35,759 nucleotides of DNA, from positions 1 through 35,759 of the forward strand of contig JBFWYO010000051.1 in assembly GCA_050186335.1 (NCBI GenBank). The letters run 5' to 3'. Source of the stretch: JBFWYO01 sp050186335 (GTDB lineage Bacteria > Pseudomonadota > Alphaproteobacteria > Bin65). Shown here in pieces: positions 24,186-32,982 of this stretch. Under the pieces are notes generated by a model, which ran no database searches, was not told where the DNA came from, and saw only the letters and a program-made list of their open reading frames with translations. A program made the translations under genes and the position numbers. The stretch's first letter is position 1. Each line of letters opens with the position of its first letter.

Positions 24186-27100
24186 ATGAGCCATTTCCTC
24201 GATCGCCTTACATTCTTCCGCAAGAATGTCGGCACATTCTCCAATTCGCACGGTGTGGTGACCAACGAAGACCGCAAGTGGGAGGATGCGTACAGACAGC
24301 GCTGGCAGCACGACAAGATCGTGCGTTCGACCCACGGCGTGAACTGTACCGGCTCATGCAGCTGGAAGATCTACGTCAAAGGCGGGATCGTCACGTGGGA
24401 AACCCAGCAGACGGATTATCCGCGCACGCGGCCGGATATGCCGAACCACGAGCCGCGCGGTTGCGCCCGCGGCGCCAGCTATTCCTGGTACCTCTATAGC
24501 GCCAACCGGGTGAAATACCCTCTGATCCGCCGCAAGCTGGTCGAGCTATGGCGCGCCGAGCGCAAGACCAAAGCGCCGGTCGAAGCGTGGGCCGCGATCG
24601 TCGAAGACCCCGCGAAGGCGCGCGCGTACAAGCAGATTCGCGGCCTCGGCGGTTTCGTTCGCGCCAAGTGGGATGAAGCCGAGGAGATCATTGCCGCCGC
24701 CAACGTCTACACAGCAAAGAAATACGGCCCCGACCGGATCATCGGCTTTTCGCCGATCCCCGCGATGTCCATGGTCTCGTACGCCGCCGGCAGCCGTTAT
24801 CTGTCGCTGATCGGCGGCGTCTGCATGAGCTTCTACGATTGGTACTGCGACCTGCCGCCGTCCTCGCCGCAGACCTGGGGCGAGCAGACCGACGTGCCGG
24901 AAAGCGCCGATTGGTACAATTCGACGTTCCTGATCCTGTGGGGGTCGAACGTGCCACAGACCCGCACGCCCGATGCGCATTTCTATACCGAGGTACGTTA
25001 CAAGGGCGCCAAATCGGTCGTCATCACGCCCGATTACAGCGAGGCGGCGAAGTTCGCCGATCTGTGGCTGCACCCCAAGCAGGGCACCGATGCGGCGCTC
25101 GCCATGGCGATGGGCCATGTGATCCTGAAGGAATTCCACCTCGCCGGCCGGAGCACGTATTTCGACGATTATTGCCGGCGCATGACCGACATGCCGATGC
25201 TGGTCGCGCTCGAGAAACGCGGCAACGCTTATGTTCCGGGACGCTTCCTGCGCGCCGCCGACCTCGACGGCGCGCTCGGTCAGACCAACAATCCGGCGTG
25301 GAAAACGCTTGCCTTCGACCGTAGTGGAAACTCGCTGATTGTGCCGAACGGCTCGATCGGCTTCCGCTGGGGCGAAAGCGGCAAATGGAACATCGAGGAA
25401 AAGAACTCCATGACCGGCGCTGCGGCCGAGCTGCAACTCACGCTCGCCGAGTCGCGCGATGCGCTCGCGTCGGTTGCGTTCCCGTATTTCGGCGGCACCG
25501 CACCCGATCAGTTCCACGCGACGAACCATGCCGACGTGATCGAGCGCCAGATTCCGGTGCGCAAGGTCATGACGCGCGACGGCGAAACGCTAGTTGCGAC
25601 CGTGTTCGACCTGCTGGTCGGCAATTACGGCATCGATCGCGGCTTCGGCGGCGGCAACGTGGCCGCCAGCTACGACGAGGATCAGCCCTATACGCCGGCC
25701 TGGGCCGAGGCGGTGACCGGCGTCAAACGCGAGCACATCATCGAGGTGGCGCGCCAGTTCGCCGACAACGCCGACAAGACCAAGGGAAAGTCCATGGTCA
25801 TTCTCGGTGCCGGCCTCAACCATTGGTACCACATGGATATGATCTACCGCGGGATCATCAACCTGCTGGTCATGTGCGGATGTGTCGGCCAGTCCGGCGG
25901 CGGCTGGTCGCACTATGTCGGCCAGGAAAAATTGCGGCCGCAGACCGGCTGGACCGCGTTGGCGTTCGCGCTCGATTGGAACCGCCCGCCGCGCCACATG
26001 AACTCGACCTCGTTCTTCTACGCGCACACGTCGCAGTGGCGCTACGAAAAGCTCGACCCGACCGAGATTTTGTCGCCGCTGGCGGATCCCAAGGATTTTC
26101 CGAAAAGTCTGATCGATTACAACGTCAAGGCCGAACGCATGGGCTGGTTGCCGTCGGCACCGCAGCTATCCACCAATCCGTTGCGCGTTGCGGCCGCCGC
26201 GGCCGCGGCCGGCAAGGAAGTGCCCGCCTACGTCGCGGAGCGTTTGAAATCCGGCGACCTCAAGTTCGCCGCCGAGGATCCCGACGCGCCGGAAAACCAT
26301 CCGCGCAATTTGTTCGTCTGGCGATCCAACCTGCTCGGCGCTTCGGGCAAGGGCCACGAGTATTTCCTGAAATACCTGCTCGGGACCGACCACGGCGTGC
26401 TCGGCAAGGATCTCGGCCAGGAAGGCGCCGAGAAGCCGGAGGAAGTGCGCTGGCACGACCAAGCCCCGACCGGCAAGTTGGACCTCCTGGTGACGCTGGA
26501 CTTCCGCATGTCGACCACGTGCGTGTATTCCGACATCGTGCTGCCGACGGCGACCTGGTACGAGAAGCACGACCTCAACACTTCGGACATGCACCCATTC
26601 ATCCACCCGCTTTCGGCGGCCGTCGATCCGGCTTGGGAGTCGCGGACGGATTGGGACATATATAAGGGTATCGCCCGCAAGTTCTCGGCCGTAGCCGAAG
26701 GCCAGCTCGGCCGCGAGAAGGACGTCGTACTCACGCCGATCCTGCACGACACGCCGGCCGAACTGGCGCAGCCGATGGACGTGGCCGACTGGAAGCTCGG
26801 CGAATGCCCGCCGGTTCCAGGCAAGACCATGCCCTCGGTCACCGTCATCGAACGCGACTATCCGCAGACCTACGCCAAATTCACGTCGCTCGGGCCGCTG
26901 ATGGAAAGCGTCGGCAACGGCGGCAAGGGCATCGCCTGGAAGACCGAACACGAGGTCGCGTTCCTGAAGCAGCTCAACGGCACCGTGACGGCGCCGGGCG
27001 CGGGGCAAGGCCGGGCGCGCATCGAGAGCGACATCGACGCGGCCGAAGTGATCCTCAGCCTGGCGCCCGAGACCAACGGCGAGGTCGCGGTCAAGGCGTG

Positions 27101-27929
27101 GGCGGCACTGGGCAAGATCACCGGGCGCGAGCACACCCACCTCGCCCGCGCGCGCGAGGACGACAAGATCCGGTTCCGCGACGTGCAGGCGCAGCCGCGC
27201 AAAATCATCTCGTCGCCGACGTGGAGCGGGCTCGAAAGCGAGCATGTCAGCTACAACGCCGGCTACACCAACGTGCACGAATTGATTCCGTGGCGGACGC
27301 TGACCGGCCGGCAGCAGCTGTACCAGGACCACAAATGGATGCGCGGCTTCGGCGAAGGCTTCGCCGTGTATCGCCCGCCGATCGACACCAAGACGGTCAA
27401 GCCGATGCGCGACCGGTTCGCGAACGGCAACAAATCGGTGGTGCTGAACTTCATCACGCCGCACCAGAAATGGGGCATCCACAGCACGTATACCGACAAT
27501 CTGCTGATGCTCACCTTGTCGCGCGGCGGGCCGATCGTCTGGATCAGCGAGACCGACGCAAAAGCCGCCGGCATCGTCGACAACGACTGGATCGAGGCGT
27601 TCAACGCCAACGGCGCGCTGACCGCCCGCGCGGTGGTCAGCCAGCGGGTGCCGGCCGGCATGTGCATGATGTATCACGCGCAGGAAAAGATCGTGAACGT
27701 GCCGGGCAGCGAAATCACCGGCAAGCGCGGCGGCATCCACAATTCGGTCACGCGGGTGTGCCCGAAGCCGACCCACATGATCGGCGGATACGCGCAGCTA
27801 TCCTACGGCTTCAACTACTACGGTACGGTGGGCGCCAACCGCGATGAATTCGTCATCGTTCGCAAAATGCAAAAGATCGACTGGCTGGAAGGGCCGCGTG
27901 CCGACACGCCGGCCCAGGCCGCGGAATAG
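24186..27929 (+). CDS. narG: Membrane-bound respiratory nitrate reductase, catalytic alpha subunit
   Basis: A 1247-residue molybdoenzyme subunit that reduces nitrate to nitrite on the cytoplasmic face of the NarGHI complex. The N-terminal [4Fe-4S] (FS0) ligands are H50, C54, C58 and C93, in the spacing known from E. coli NarG (H49, C53, C57, C92). The molybdenum-ligating aspartate is D222 in SFYDWYCDLPP, followed by GEQTDVPESADWYNS and WGSNVPQTRTPDAHF. The C-terminal half contains the usual guanine-dinucleotide-binding segments, ending in PTHMIGGYAQLSYGFNYYG. There is no Tat signal, as expected for this class (unlike NapA). It lies 38 bases after narK and 10 before narH in one operon. Confidence 0.98.
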   Translation: MSHFLDRLTFFRKNVGTFSNSHGVVTNEDRKWEDAYRQRWQHDKIVRSTHGVNCTGSCSWKIYVKGGIVTWETQQTDYPRTRPDMPNHEPRGCARGASYSWYLYSANRVKYPLIRRKLVELWRAERKTKAPVEAWAAIVEDPAKARAYKQIRGLGGFVRAKWDEAEEIIAAANVYTAKKYGPDRIIGFSPIPAMSMVSYAAGSRYLSLIGGVCMSFYDWYCDLPPSSPQTWGEQTDVPESADWYNSTFLILWGSNVPQTRTPDAHFYTEVRYKGAKSVVITPDYSEAAKFADLWLHPKQGTDAALAMAMGHVILKEFHLAGRSTYFDDYCRRMTDMPMLVALEKRGNAYVPGRFLRAADLDGALGQTNNPAWKTLAFDRSGNSLIVPNGSIGFRWGESGKWNIEEKNSMTGAAAELQLTLAESRDALASVAFPYFGGTAPDQFHATNHADVIERQIPVRKVMTRDGETLVATVFDLLVGNYGIDRGFGGGNVAASYDEDQPYTPAWAEAVTGVKREHIIEVARQFADNADKTKGKSMVILGAGLNHWYHMDMIYRGIINLLVMCGCVGQSGGGWSHYVGQEKLRPQTGWTALAFALDWNRPPRHMNSTSFFYAHTSQWRYEKLDPTEILSPLADPKDFPKSLIDYNVKAERMGWLPSAPQLSTNPLRVAAAAAAAGKEVPAYVAERLKSGDLKFAAEDPDAPENHPRNLFVWRSNLLGASGKGHEYFLKYLLGTDHGVLGKDLGQEGAEKPEEVRWHDQAPTGKLDLLVTLDFRMSTTCVYSDIVLPTATWYEKHDLNTSDMHPFIHPLSAAVDPAWESRTDWDIYKGIARKFSAVAEGQLGREKDVVLTPILHDTPAELAQPMDVADWKLGECPPVPGKTMPSVTVIERDYPQTYAKFTSLGPLMESVGNGGKGIAWKTEHEVAFLKQLNGTVTAPGAGQGRARIESDIDAAEVILSLAPETNGEVAVKAWAALGKITGREHTHLARAREDDKIRFRDVQAQPRKIISSPTWSGLESEHVSYNAGYTNVHELIPWRTLTGRQQLYQDHKWMRGFGEGFAVYRPPIDTKTVKPMRDRFANGNKSVVLNFITPHQKWGIHSTYTDNLLMLTLSRGGPIVWISETDAKAAGIVDNDWIEAFNANGALTARAVVSQRVPAGMCMMYHAQEKIVNVPGSEITGKRGGIHNSVTRVCPKPTHMIGGYAQLSYGFNYYGTVGANRDEFVIVRKMQKIDWLEGPRADTPAQAAE

Positions 27930-27939
27930 GAGCAGCATC

Positions 27940-29469
27940 ATGAAAATTCGCGCCCAGATCGCCATGGTGCTCAACCTCGACAAGTGCATCGGGTGTCATA
28001 CCTGCTCGGTCACCTGCAAGAATGTTTGGACCAGCCGGGACGGCGTCGAGTATGCCTGGTTCAACAACGTCGAGACCAAGCCCGGCATCGGCTATCCCAA
28101 GGAGTGGGAAAACCAGAAGAAATGGAACGGCGGCTGGGTTCGCCGCAAGGACGGCAAGCTGGTGCCGCGCATGGGCGGAAAGTTCCGCATCCTGGCGAAG
28201 ATCTTCATGAACCCGGACCTGCCCGAAATCGACGACTACTACGAGCCGTTCACGTTCGACTACGCGCACCTGCAGACCGCACCGGTCAGCCAGGCGTCGC
28301 CGACCGCGCGGCCGCGCTCGGTGATCAGCGGCCAGCGCATGGAAAAGATCGAGTGGGGTCCGAACTGGGAGGAAATCCTCGGCGGCGAATTCGCCAAGCG
28401 CAGCAAGGACCAGAATTTCGAGGCCATGGAGAAGGAGATCTACGGCCAGTTCGAAAACACGTTCATGATGTATCTGCCGCGGCTGTGCGAGCATTGCCTG
28501 AATCCGGCGTGCGTCGCGGCGTGCCCGTCGGGCTCGATCTACAAGCGTGAGGAGGATGGCATCGTCCTGATCGATCAGGACAAGTGCCGCGGCTGGCGCA
28601 TGTGCGTCAGCGCCTGCCCATACAAGAAGATCTATTACAACTGGGAGAGCGGCAAAGCCGAGAAATGCACGTTCTGCTACCCGCGCATCGAGGCGGGCGA
28701 GCCCACCGTTTGCTCGGAAACGTGCGTCGGCCGCATCCGCTATCTGGGCGTCGTGCTGTACGACGCGGATCGGATCGAAGCCGCCGCCGGCGTACCGGAC
28801 GAGGCCGGGCTGTATCAGGCGCAGCTCGACATCTTCCTTAACCCGCACGATCCGGCGGTGATCGCGCAGGCGCAGGCCGACGGCATCCCCGAGGCATGGC
28901 TTGCCGCGGCACGCAATTCGCCGGTCTACAAGATGGCGATCGACTGGAAAATCGCGTTTCCGCTGCATCCGGAATACCGGACGCTGCCGATGGTCTGGTA
29001 CGTCCCGCCCTTGTCGCCCATTCAGGCCAAGGCCGAAGCCGGCGCGCTCGGCTTGAACGGCGTCATTCCGGACGTCGCCAAGTTGCGCATTCCGCTCAAA
29101 TATTTGGCCAACATGCTGACCGCGGGCGACGAAGCCCCGGTCAAACTGGCGCTCGAACGTCTGCTTGCGATGCGCGCGTATATGCGCGCCCGGCACGTCG
29201 ACGGGGTCGACGCGCCGCAGGTTCTGGAGCAGGTCGGCCTCGATCGGGCGTTGGTCGAGGATATGTACAAGATCCTGGCCATTGCCAACTACGAGGACCG
29301 ATTTGTGATTCCGACGACGCATCGCGAATATGCCGAGAACGCGTTCGATCTCAGAGGCTCGTGCGGCTTCAGCTTCGGCAACGGCTGCTCGGACGGCACC
29401 AGCGAGATCAACCTGTTCGGCAAACACACGCATCAGCACGGCGTCAAGAAGCCGACGGAGGCCGCGTGA
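27940..29469 (+). CDS. narH: Respiratory nitrate reductase, iron-sulfur beta subunit
   Basis: A 509-residue electron-transfer subunit carrying three [4Fe-4S] clusters and one [3Fe-4S] cluster between NarI and NarG. The first cluster motif is C16-x2-C19-x2-C22-x3-C26. Two more appear in LCEHCLNPACVAACPSGSIY and EKCTFCYPRIEAGEPTVCSE, which ends in TCVGRIRYLG. In DKCRGWRMCVSACPYKK a tryptophan replaces one cysteine, the known signature of the [3Fe-4S] centre. The start is the ATG at 27940, ten bases after the narG stop, with AGGAG; a longer in-frame extension overlaps narG and lacks family support. The stop overlaps the narJ start (TGATG), coupling translation of the subunit to its chaperone. 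Confidence 0.98.
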   Translation: MKIRAQIAMVLNLDKCIGCHTCSVTCKNVWTSRDGVEYAWFNNVETKPGIGYPKEWENQKKWNGGWVRRKDGKLVPRMGGKFRILAKIFMNPDLPEIDDYYEPFTFDYAHLQTAPVSQASPTARPRSVISGQRMEKIEWGPNWEEILGGEFAKRSKDQNFEAMEKEIYGQFENTFMMYLPRLCEHCLNPACVAACPSGSIYKREEDGIVLIDQDKCRGWRMCVSACPYKKIYYNWESGKAEKCTFCYPRIEAGEPTVCSETCVGRIRYLGVVLYDADRIEAAAGVPDEAGLYQAQLDIFLNPHDPAVIAQAQADGIPEAWLAAARNSPVYKMAIDWKIAFPLHPEYRTLPMVWYVPPLSPIQAKAEAGALGLNGVIPDVAKLRIPLKYLANMLTAGDEAPVKLALERLLAMRAYMRARHVDGVDAPQVLEQVGLDRALVEDMYKILAIANYEDRFVIPTTHREYAENAFDLRGSCGFSFGNGCSDGTSEINLFGKHTHQHGVKKPTEAA

Positions 29470-30128
29470 TGAAAACCTTCAAACTGCTCTCGGCGCTGCT
29501 GAGCTATCCGGAGCCGGAACTGTTCGGCCAGGCGGACGCGTTCGCCGCAACCCTGGCGGAAGAGGGATTATTGCCGGCACGCGATCGTCGGGCGCTCGAT
29601 GCGTTCATCGCCGATTTCATGCGGCAAGATCCGCTCGAGGTACAGGAACGGTACGTCTCGCTGTTCGACCGCAATCGATCGCTGTCGCTGCACCTGTATG
29701 AGCATATCCACGGCGAATCGCGCGACCGCGGCCAGGCGATGGTCAAGCTCGGCGAAATCTATCGCTTGCACGGCGTCGAAATCGCCGCGCACGAGTTGCC
29801 CGACTACTTGCCCTTGTTTCTCGAGTTCCTCTCCCTGCTGCCGCACAAGGCGGCCGCCTCGCTGCTGGCCGACGCGGTGCATGTCGTGGCCGGATTGCGC
29901 GAACGGCTCGCAGCGCGTGGCAGCCCCTATGCCGCGGTCATGTCGGCGGTCGAGGCGCTCGCCGCCAAGCCGGCCCAGCGTGCGGCGATCGACGAGATAC
30001 TGGCGATGCTGAAGCCGGAGGCAGACAGCCTCGAGGCGCTGGATCGGCAGTGGGAGGAGGAAGCGGTCCGCTTCACGGCGGCCGACGACCCGAACACGGC
30101 GGCCTCTGCCGCAAGCTGCGGGAGGTAA
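29469..30128 (+). CDS. narJ: Nitrate reductase molybdenum cofactor assembly chaperone
   Basis: A 219-residue cytoplasmic chaperone of the TorD/NarJ superfamily that binds NarG and assists insertion of the molybdenum and iron-sulfur cofactors before docking to NarI. Recognisable stretches are LLSYPEPEL at the start, LEVQERYVSLFDRNRSLSLH (about residues 58-77), LYEHIHGESRDRGQAMV and ELPDYLPLFLEFLS, all typical of NarJ. The protein is helical and acidic, ending in an alanine-rich, poorly conserved tail. Its ATG overlaps the narH stop by one base. The narI gene starts 4 bases after its stop, where GGAGG provides the ribosome binding site. It is not part of the finished enzyme. Confidence 0.96.
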   Translation: MKTFKLLSALLSYPEPELFGQADAFAATLAEEGLLPARDRRALDAFIADFMRQDPLEVQERYVSLFDRNRSLSLHLYEHIHGESRDRGQAMVKLGEIYRLHGVEIAAHELPDYLPLFLEFLSLLPHKAAASLLADAVHVVAGLRERLAARGSPYAAVMSAVEALAAKPAQRAAIDEILAMLKPEADSLEALDRQWEEEAVRFTAADDPNTAASAASCGR

Positions 30129-30132
30129 GGCG

Positions 30133-30840
30133 ATGATGAGCTATCTCAACCAGGTGCTGTTCGGCTTCTACCCTTATGTCGCCGCCAGCGTATTTCTGGT
30201 CGGCAGCGTGATCCGCTTCGACCGCGACCAGTACACGTGGCGTTCGGGCTCGAGCCAACTGCTGCGCCGCAAGCTGCTGCGGGTCGGCAGCAATTGCTTT
30301 CACATCGGCATTCTCGCCATCCTCGCCGGGCATGTCGTCGGCCTGCTGACGCCGCATGGAGTGTACACGGCGATGGGGCTGAGCGTGCCGGCGAAGCAGC
30401 TGCTGGCCATGATCGCGGGCGGCGTGTTCGGCGTGCTGTGTTTCGTCGGATTGACGCTGCTGATCTATCGCCGGCTGTTCGACGCGCGGGTTCGGGCGAC
30501 CAGCAGCTTCATGGATATCGCGATACTGCTGCTGCTCTATGCCCAGTTGATACTGGGATTGCTGTCGATCTTCGTATCGGCAAATCATCTCGACGGTTCG
30601 GAGATGCTGAAGCTCGCCGATTGGGCGCAAATGATCGTGACATTTCAAGCGGGTGCCGCGGATCAGATCATCGACGTGCACCCGATCTTCAAGCTGCACA
30701 TCGTGCTCGGCATGACCATCTTCCTGATCTTTCCGTTCTCTCGCCTCGTGCATATCTGGTCGGCGCCGCTCGGCTATATCGGTCGATCATATCAAATCGT
30801 ACGCAGACGCGGTGGCGCTGCCGCGCGAAAGGGCCGGTGA
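30133..30840 (+). CDS. narI: Respiratory nitrate reductase, cytochrome b gamma subunit
   Basis: A 235-residue inner-membrane subunit with five predicted helices that oxidises quinol and passes electrons through two b hemes to NarH. The first helix starts near LFGFYPYVAASVFLVGSVIR. Heme ligands are expected at H57 and H67 (NCFHIGILAILAGH) and at H189 and H207 (KLHIVLGMTIF and LVHIWSAP), matching E. coli H56, H66, H187 and H205. H183 in DVHPIFKLH is nearby but is less likely to be a ligand. GGAGG precedes the ATG-ATG start at 30133. The stop overlaps the next gene (TGATG), so the isomerase downstream is translationally coupled to the structural genes. Confidence 0.97.
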   Translation: MMSYLNQVLFGFYPYVAASVFLVGSVIRFDRDQYTWRSGSSQLLRRKLLRVGSNCFHIGILAILAGHVVGLLTPHGVYTAMGLSVPAKQLLAMIAGGVFGVLCFVGLTLLIYRRLFDARVRATSSFMDIAILLLLYAQLILGLLSIFVSANHLDGSEMLKLADWAQMIVTFQAGAADQIIDVHPIFKLHIVLGMTIFLIFPFSRLVHIWSAPLGYIGRSYQIVRRRGGAAARKGR

Positions 30841-31625
30841 TGAACACGATCCTGGTCAACGGCGCCGAGATACCGCCTCACGCGGTCGCCGCCGAAATGC
30901 AATACCATCCGGCGCCCACCCAGGAGCAGGCTTGGTCGACTGCCGCAACCGCCCTGGTGGTGCGGGAATTGCTGTTGCAGGAAGCGGCACGCCTCGGCGT
31001 CGTCGCGCGCCCTGATGCGGATGACGAAGCCAATCCGGAAGAAGCCGTGATTCAGGCGCTGCTGGCGCAAGAGATCACGACGCCCGAGCCGGACGAGGCG
31101 ACCTGCCGGCGTTACTGGGCGGCCAACGCGGCGAAATTTCGCGCGCCCGACGTATACGAAGCGGCGCATATCTTGTTTGCCGCACCGCCCGACGACGCGG
31201 CCGGACGCGAAACCGCCAAGCGGCTCGCGACGGAAACGTTGGCGCTACTGCAGCTGGAGCCGAAACGCTTTGCCGCCTTGGCGCGCGAACGCTCGGCCTG
31301 CCCGTCCGCGTCCGCAGGCGGCCTGCTTGGTCAGCAGAGCCGCGGCGATCTGGTTCCAGAAATTGAAACTTTCGTCATGAACCTGGAGGAAGGTCAGATC
31401 TGCCCCGTTCCGGTCGCGACGCGTTACGGTTTTCATGTGCTTCGCCTGGATCGATTGGCACGGGGCGCTGCCCTCGATTTTGAAGCGGCCCAGCCCAAGA
31501 TCGAAGAGTATCTGGTGCAACATTCATGGCAGCGGGCGGTGAGCCAGTATCTGCGCGTGCTGGCCGGGCGGGCCAAGATCGAGGGCCTGGAGATCGATGG
31601 CGCGCGTACGCCGTTGGTCCAGTGA
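30840..31625 (+). CDS. Parvulin-type peptidyl-prolyl cis-trans isomerase (NifM-like) of the nar operon
   Basis: A 261-residue protein: an N-terminal helical region resembling SurA/NifM chaperone segments, then a rotamase (parvulin) domain at about residues 100-215. Domain landmarks are YEAAHILFAAPPDDA, FAALARERSACPSASAGGLL, DLVPEIETFVMNLEEGQICP and TRYGFHVLRLDRL. There is no signal peptide, so it acts in the cytoplasm and plausibly helps fold or assemble NarGHI, as NifM does for the nitrogenase iron protein. Isomerase genes at this position are known in nar operons of several proteobacteria. Its ATG overlaps the narI stop. Assistance to nitrate reductase is inferred from position; a general role is possible. 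Confidence 0.9.
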   Translation: MNTILVNGAEIPPHAVAAEMQYHPAPTQEQAWSTAATALVVRELLLQEAARLGVVARPDADDEANPEEAVIQALLAQEITTPEPDEATCRRYWAANAAKFRAPDVYEAAHILFAAPPDDAAGRETAKRLATETLALLQLEPKRFAALARERSACPSASAGGLLGQQSRGDLVPEIETFVMNLEEGQICPVPVATRYGFHVLRLDRLARGAALDFEAAQPKIEEYLVQHSWQRAVSQYLRVLAGRAKIEGLEIDGARTPLVQ

Positions 31626-31634
31626 ACCGCCGTC

Positions 31635-32864
31635 ATGAGTGTTGCCGCCGAACGACCGCATAGACGACGCATGCCAACATTCTTCGCTCAAGGTTTTCGG
31701 CCATTCTTTCTGGCCGCCGGCTTATGGTCGGCTGTCGCCTTGGCGATCTGGATCGGCGTGTTGGTCATAGGCTTCGAGCTGCCGAGCCGGTTCGACGCGA
31801 TGACCTGGCATATTCACGAAATGCTGTTCGGCTACGTGATGGCGGCGATCGCCGGTTTCCTGCTCACCGCCGTGCCGAATTGGACCAAACGACTGCCGGT
31901 CGGCGGCTGGCCCCTGGCCGGTCTCGCCGGTCTCTGGCTGCTCGGCCGCATCGCGAGCCTCTGCTCTGCCCTGGTGCCGGCGGGCGCGGCAATCGCGGCG
32001 GATATGGCGTTTCCCGTCGTGCTCGTCGCGGTCATCGCGCGCGAGATCATCGTCGGCAGGAACTGGCGCAATCTTCCGATGATCATTCCGGTCGCCGTGC
32101 TCGGCGTCGCCAATCTGCTGACGCATCACGAAGCGGCCGGCGACAGCGGCATGCCAAGCGGGATCGGGTGGCGCCTGGCGCTCGCCGCCGTCCTGATTCT
32201 TATTTCGGTCGTCGCGGGTCGCATCGTGCCGAGCTTCACGCGCAATTGGCTGATGAAGCGGCGCGCCTCGGAACTGCCGGCGGTACATGGCTTGATCGAT
32301 CGCTGCGCCCTCGGCTCGTTGCACGCCGGCTTGCTGGGCTGGGCCATTCTGCCGAATTTCCAGCCGTTCGGCTGGCTGCTGCTGGCCGCCGGGGCGGCGA
32401 ACCTGTGGCGGCTGCTGAGATGGCGCGGCCTGGCAACTTTCGCGGAGCCGCTAGTCCTTATTCTTCATGTCGGATATGCGTGGCTGGCGATCGGCATCGC
32501 ACTGCTCGGTCTATCATTGCTGGATCTGGGCATCGCACAGAGCGCCGCCATTCACGCCCTGACCGCCGGTGCGATCGGCACGATGACGCTGGCGGTTATG
32601 ACGCGGGCAACGCTCGGCCATACCGGCCGCGAATTGACGGCCGGCCGATGGACGGCGGCGATCTATCTCCTGGTTACTGCCGCTGCGGTCGTACGCGTTA
32701 TTGCGGCGCTGGCGAACGATTGGACGCTGCCGCTATTCATTGTAGCGGCAAGCTTGTGGGTTGCCGCGTTCGGCCTGTTCGCGATCCATTATGGTCCGAT
32801 GCTATTGTTGCCGAAGCGCCCCGGCAAACAGGCTGCCTCAATGACCAGTGCAACGAACATATGA
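31635..32864 (+). CDS. nnrS: NnrS family multi-pass membrane protein
   Basis: A 409-residue inner-membrane protein with about twelve hydrophobic segments. Diagnostic NnrS stretches are FRPFFLAAGLWS and MTWHIHEMLFGYVMAAIAGF in the first third, HHEAAGDS in the middle, and VMTRATLGHTGRELTAG in the last third. Histidines within these helices probably bind heme and copper. NnrS was first described with the denitrification genes of Rhodobacter and protects iron-sulfur metabolism from nitric oxide. It starts ten bases after the isomerase stop, in the nar operon. This fits protection against NO formed from the nitrite made by NarG. An ATG at 31671 is an alternative start; I kept 31635. Confidence 0.92.
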   Translation: MSVAAERPHRRRMPTFFAQGFRPFFLAAGLWSAVALAIWIGVLVIGFELPSRFDAMTWHIHEMLFGYVMAAIAGFLLTAVPNWTKRLPVGGWPLAGLAGLWLLGRIASLCSALVPAGAAIAADMAFPVVLVAVIAREIIVGRNWRNLPMIIPVAVLGVANLLTHHEAAGDSGMPSGIGWRLALAAVLILISVVAGRIVPSFTRNWLMKRRASELPAVHGLIDRCALGSLHAGLLGWAILPNFQPFGWLLLAAGAANLWRLLRWRGLATFAEPLVLILHVGYAWLAIGIALLGLSLLDLGIAQSAAIHALTAGAIGTMTLAVMTRATLGHTGRELTAGRWTAAIYLLVTAAAVVRVIAALANDWTLPLFIVAASLWVAAFGLFAIHYGPMLLLPKRPGKQAASMTSATNI

Positions 32865-32950
32865 TTTGGCCGCCCCGATCCCCAATGATTTTCGACAGGT
32901 TCCGCATCGGCGCTCATCGATATACCCGACCTTCGAATCGTCTTGCGCGC

Positions 32951-32967
32951 CCGCGATATCGCGGTTT
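32951..32967 (+). terminator. Hairpin in the nnrS/selD convergent gap
   Basis: CCGCG-ATAT-CGCGG (32951-32964) is a perfect palindrome followed by TTT, 86 bases after the nnrS stop and just before the convergent selD stop. It could end nar transcription, but the stem is short and the T-run is brief. The rest of the 118-base gap shows nothing else. Confidence 0.35.
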
Positions 32968-32982
32968 CGCCGGCATCCACTT

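Noticed and set aside
26166..29439. Long leftward open frames opposite narG and narH
   Set aside because: narG and narH are certain on the other strand; these frames have shadow-like composition and no family features.
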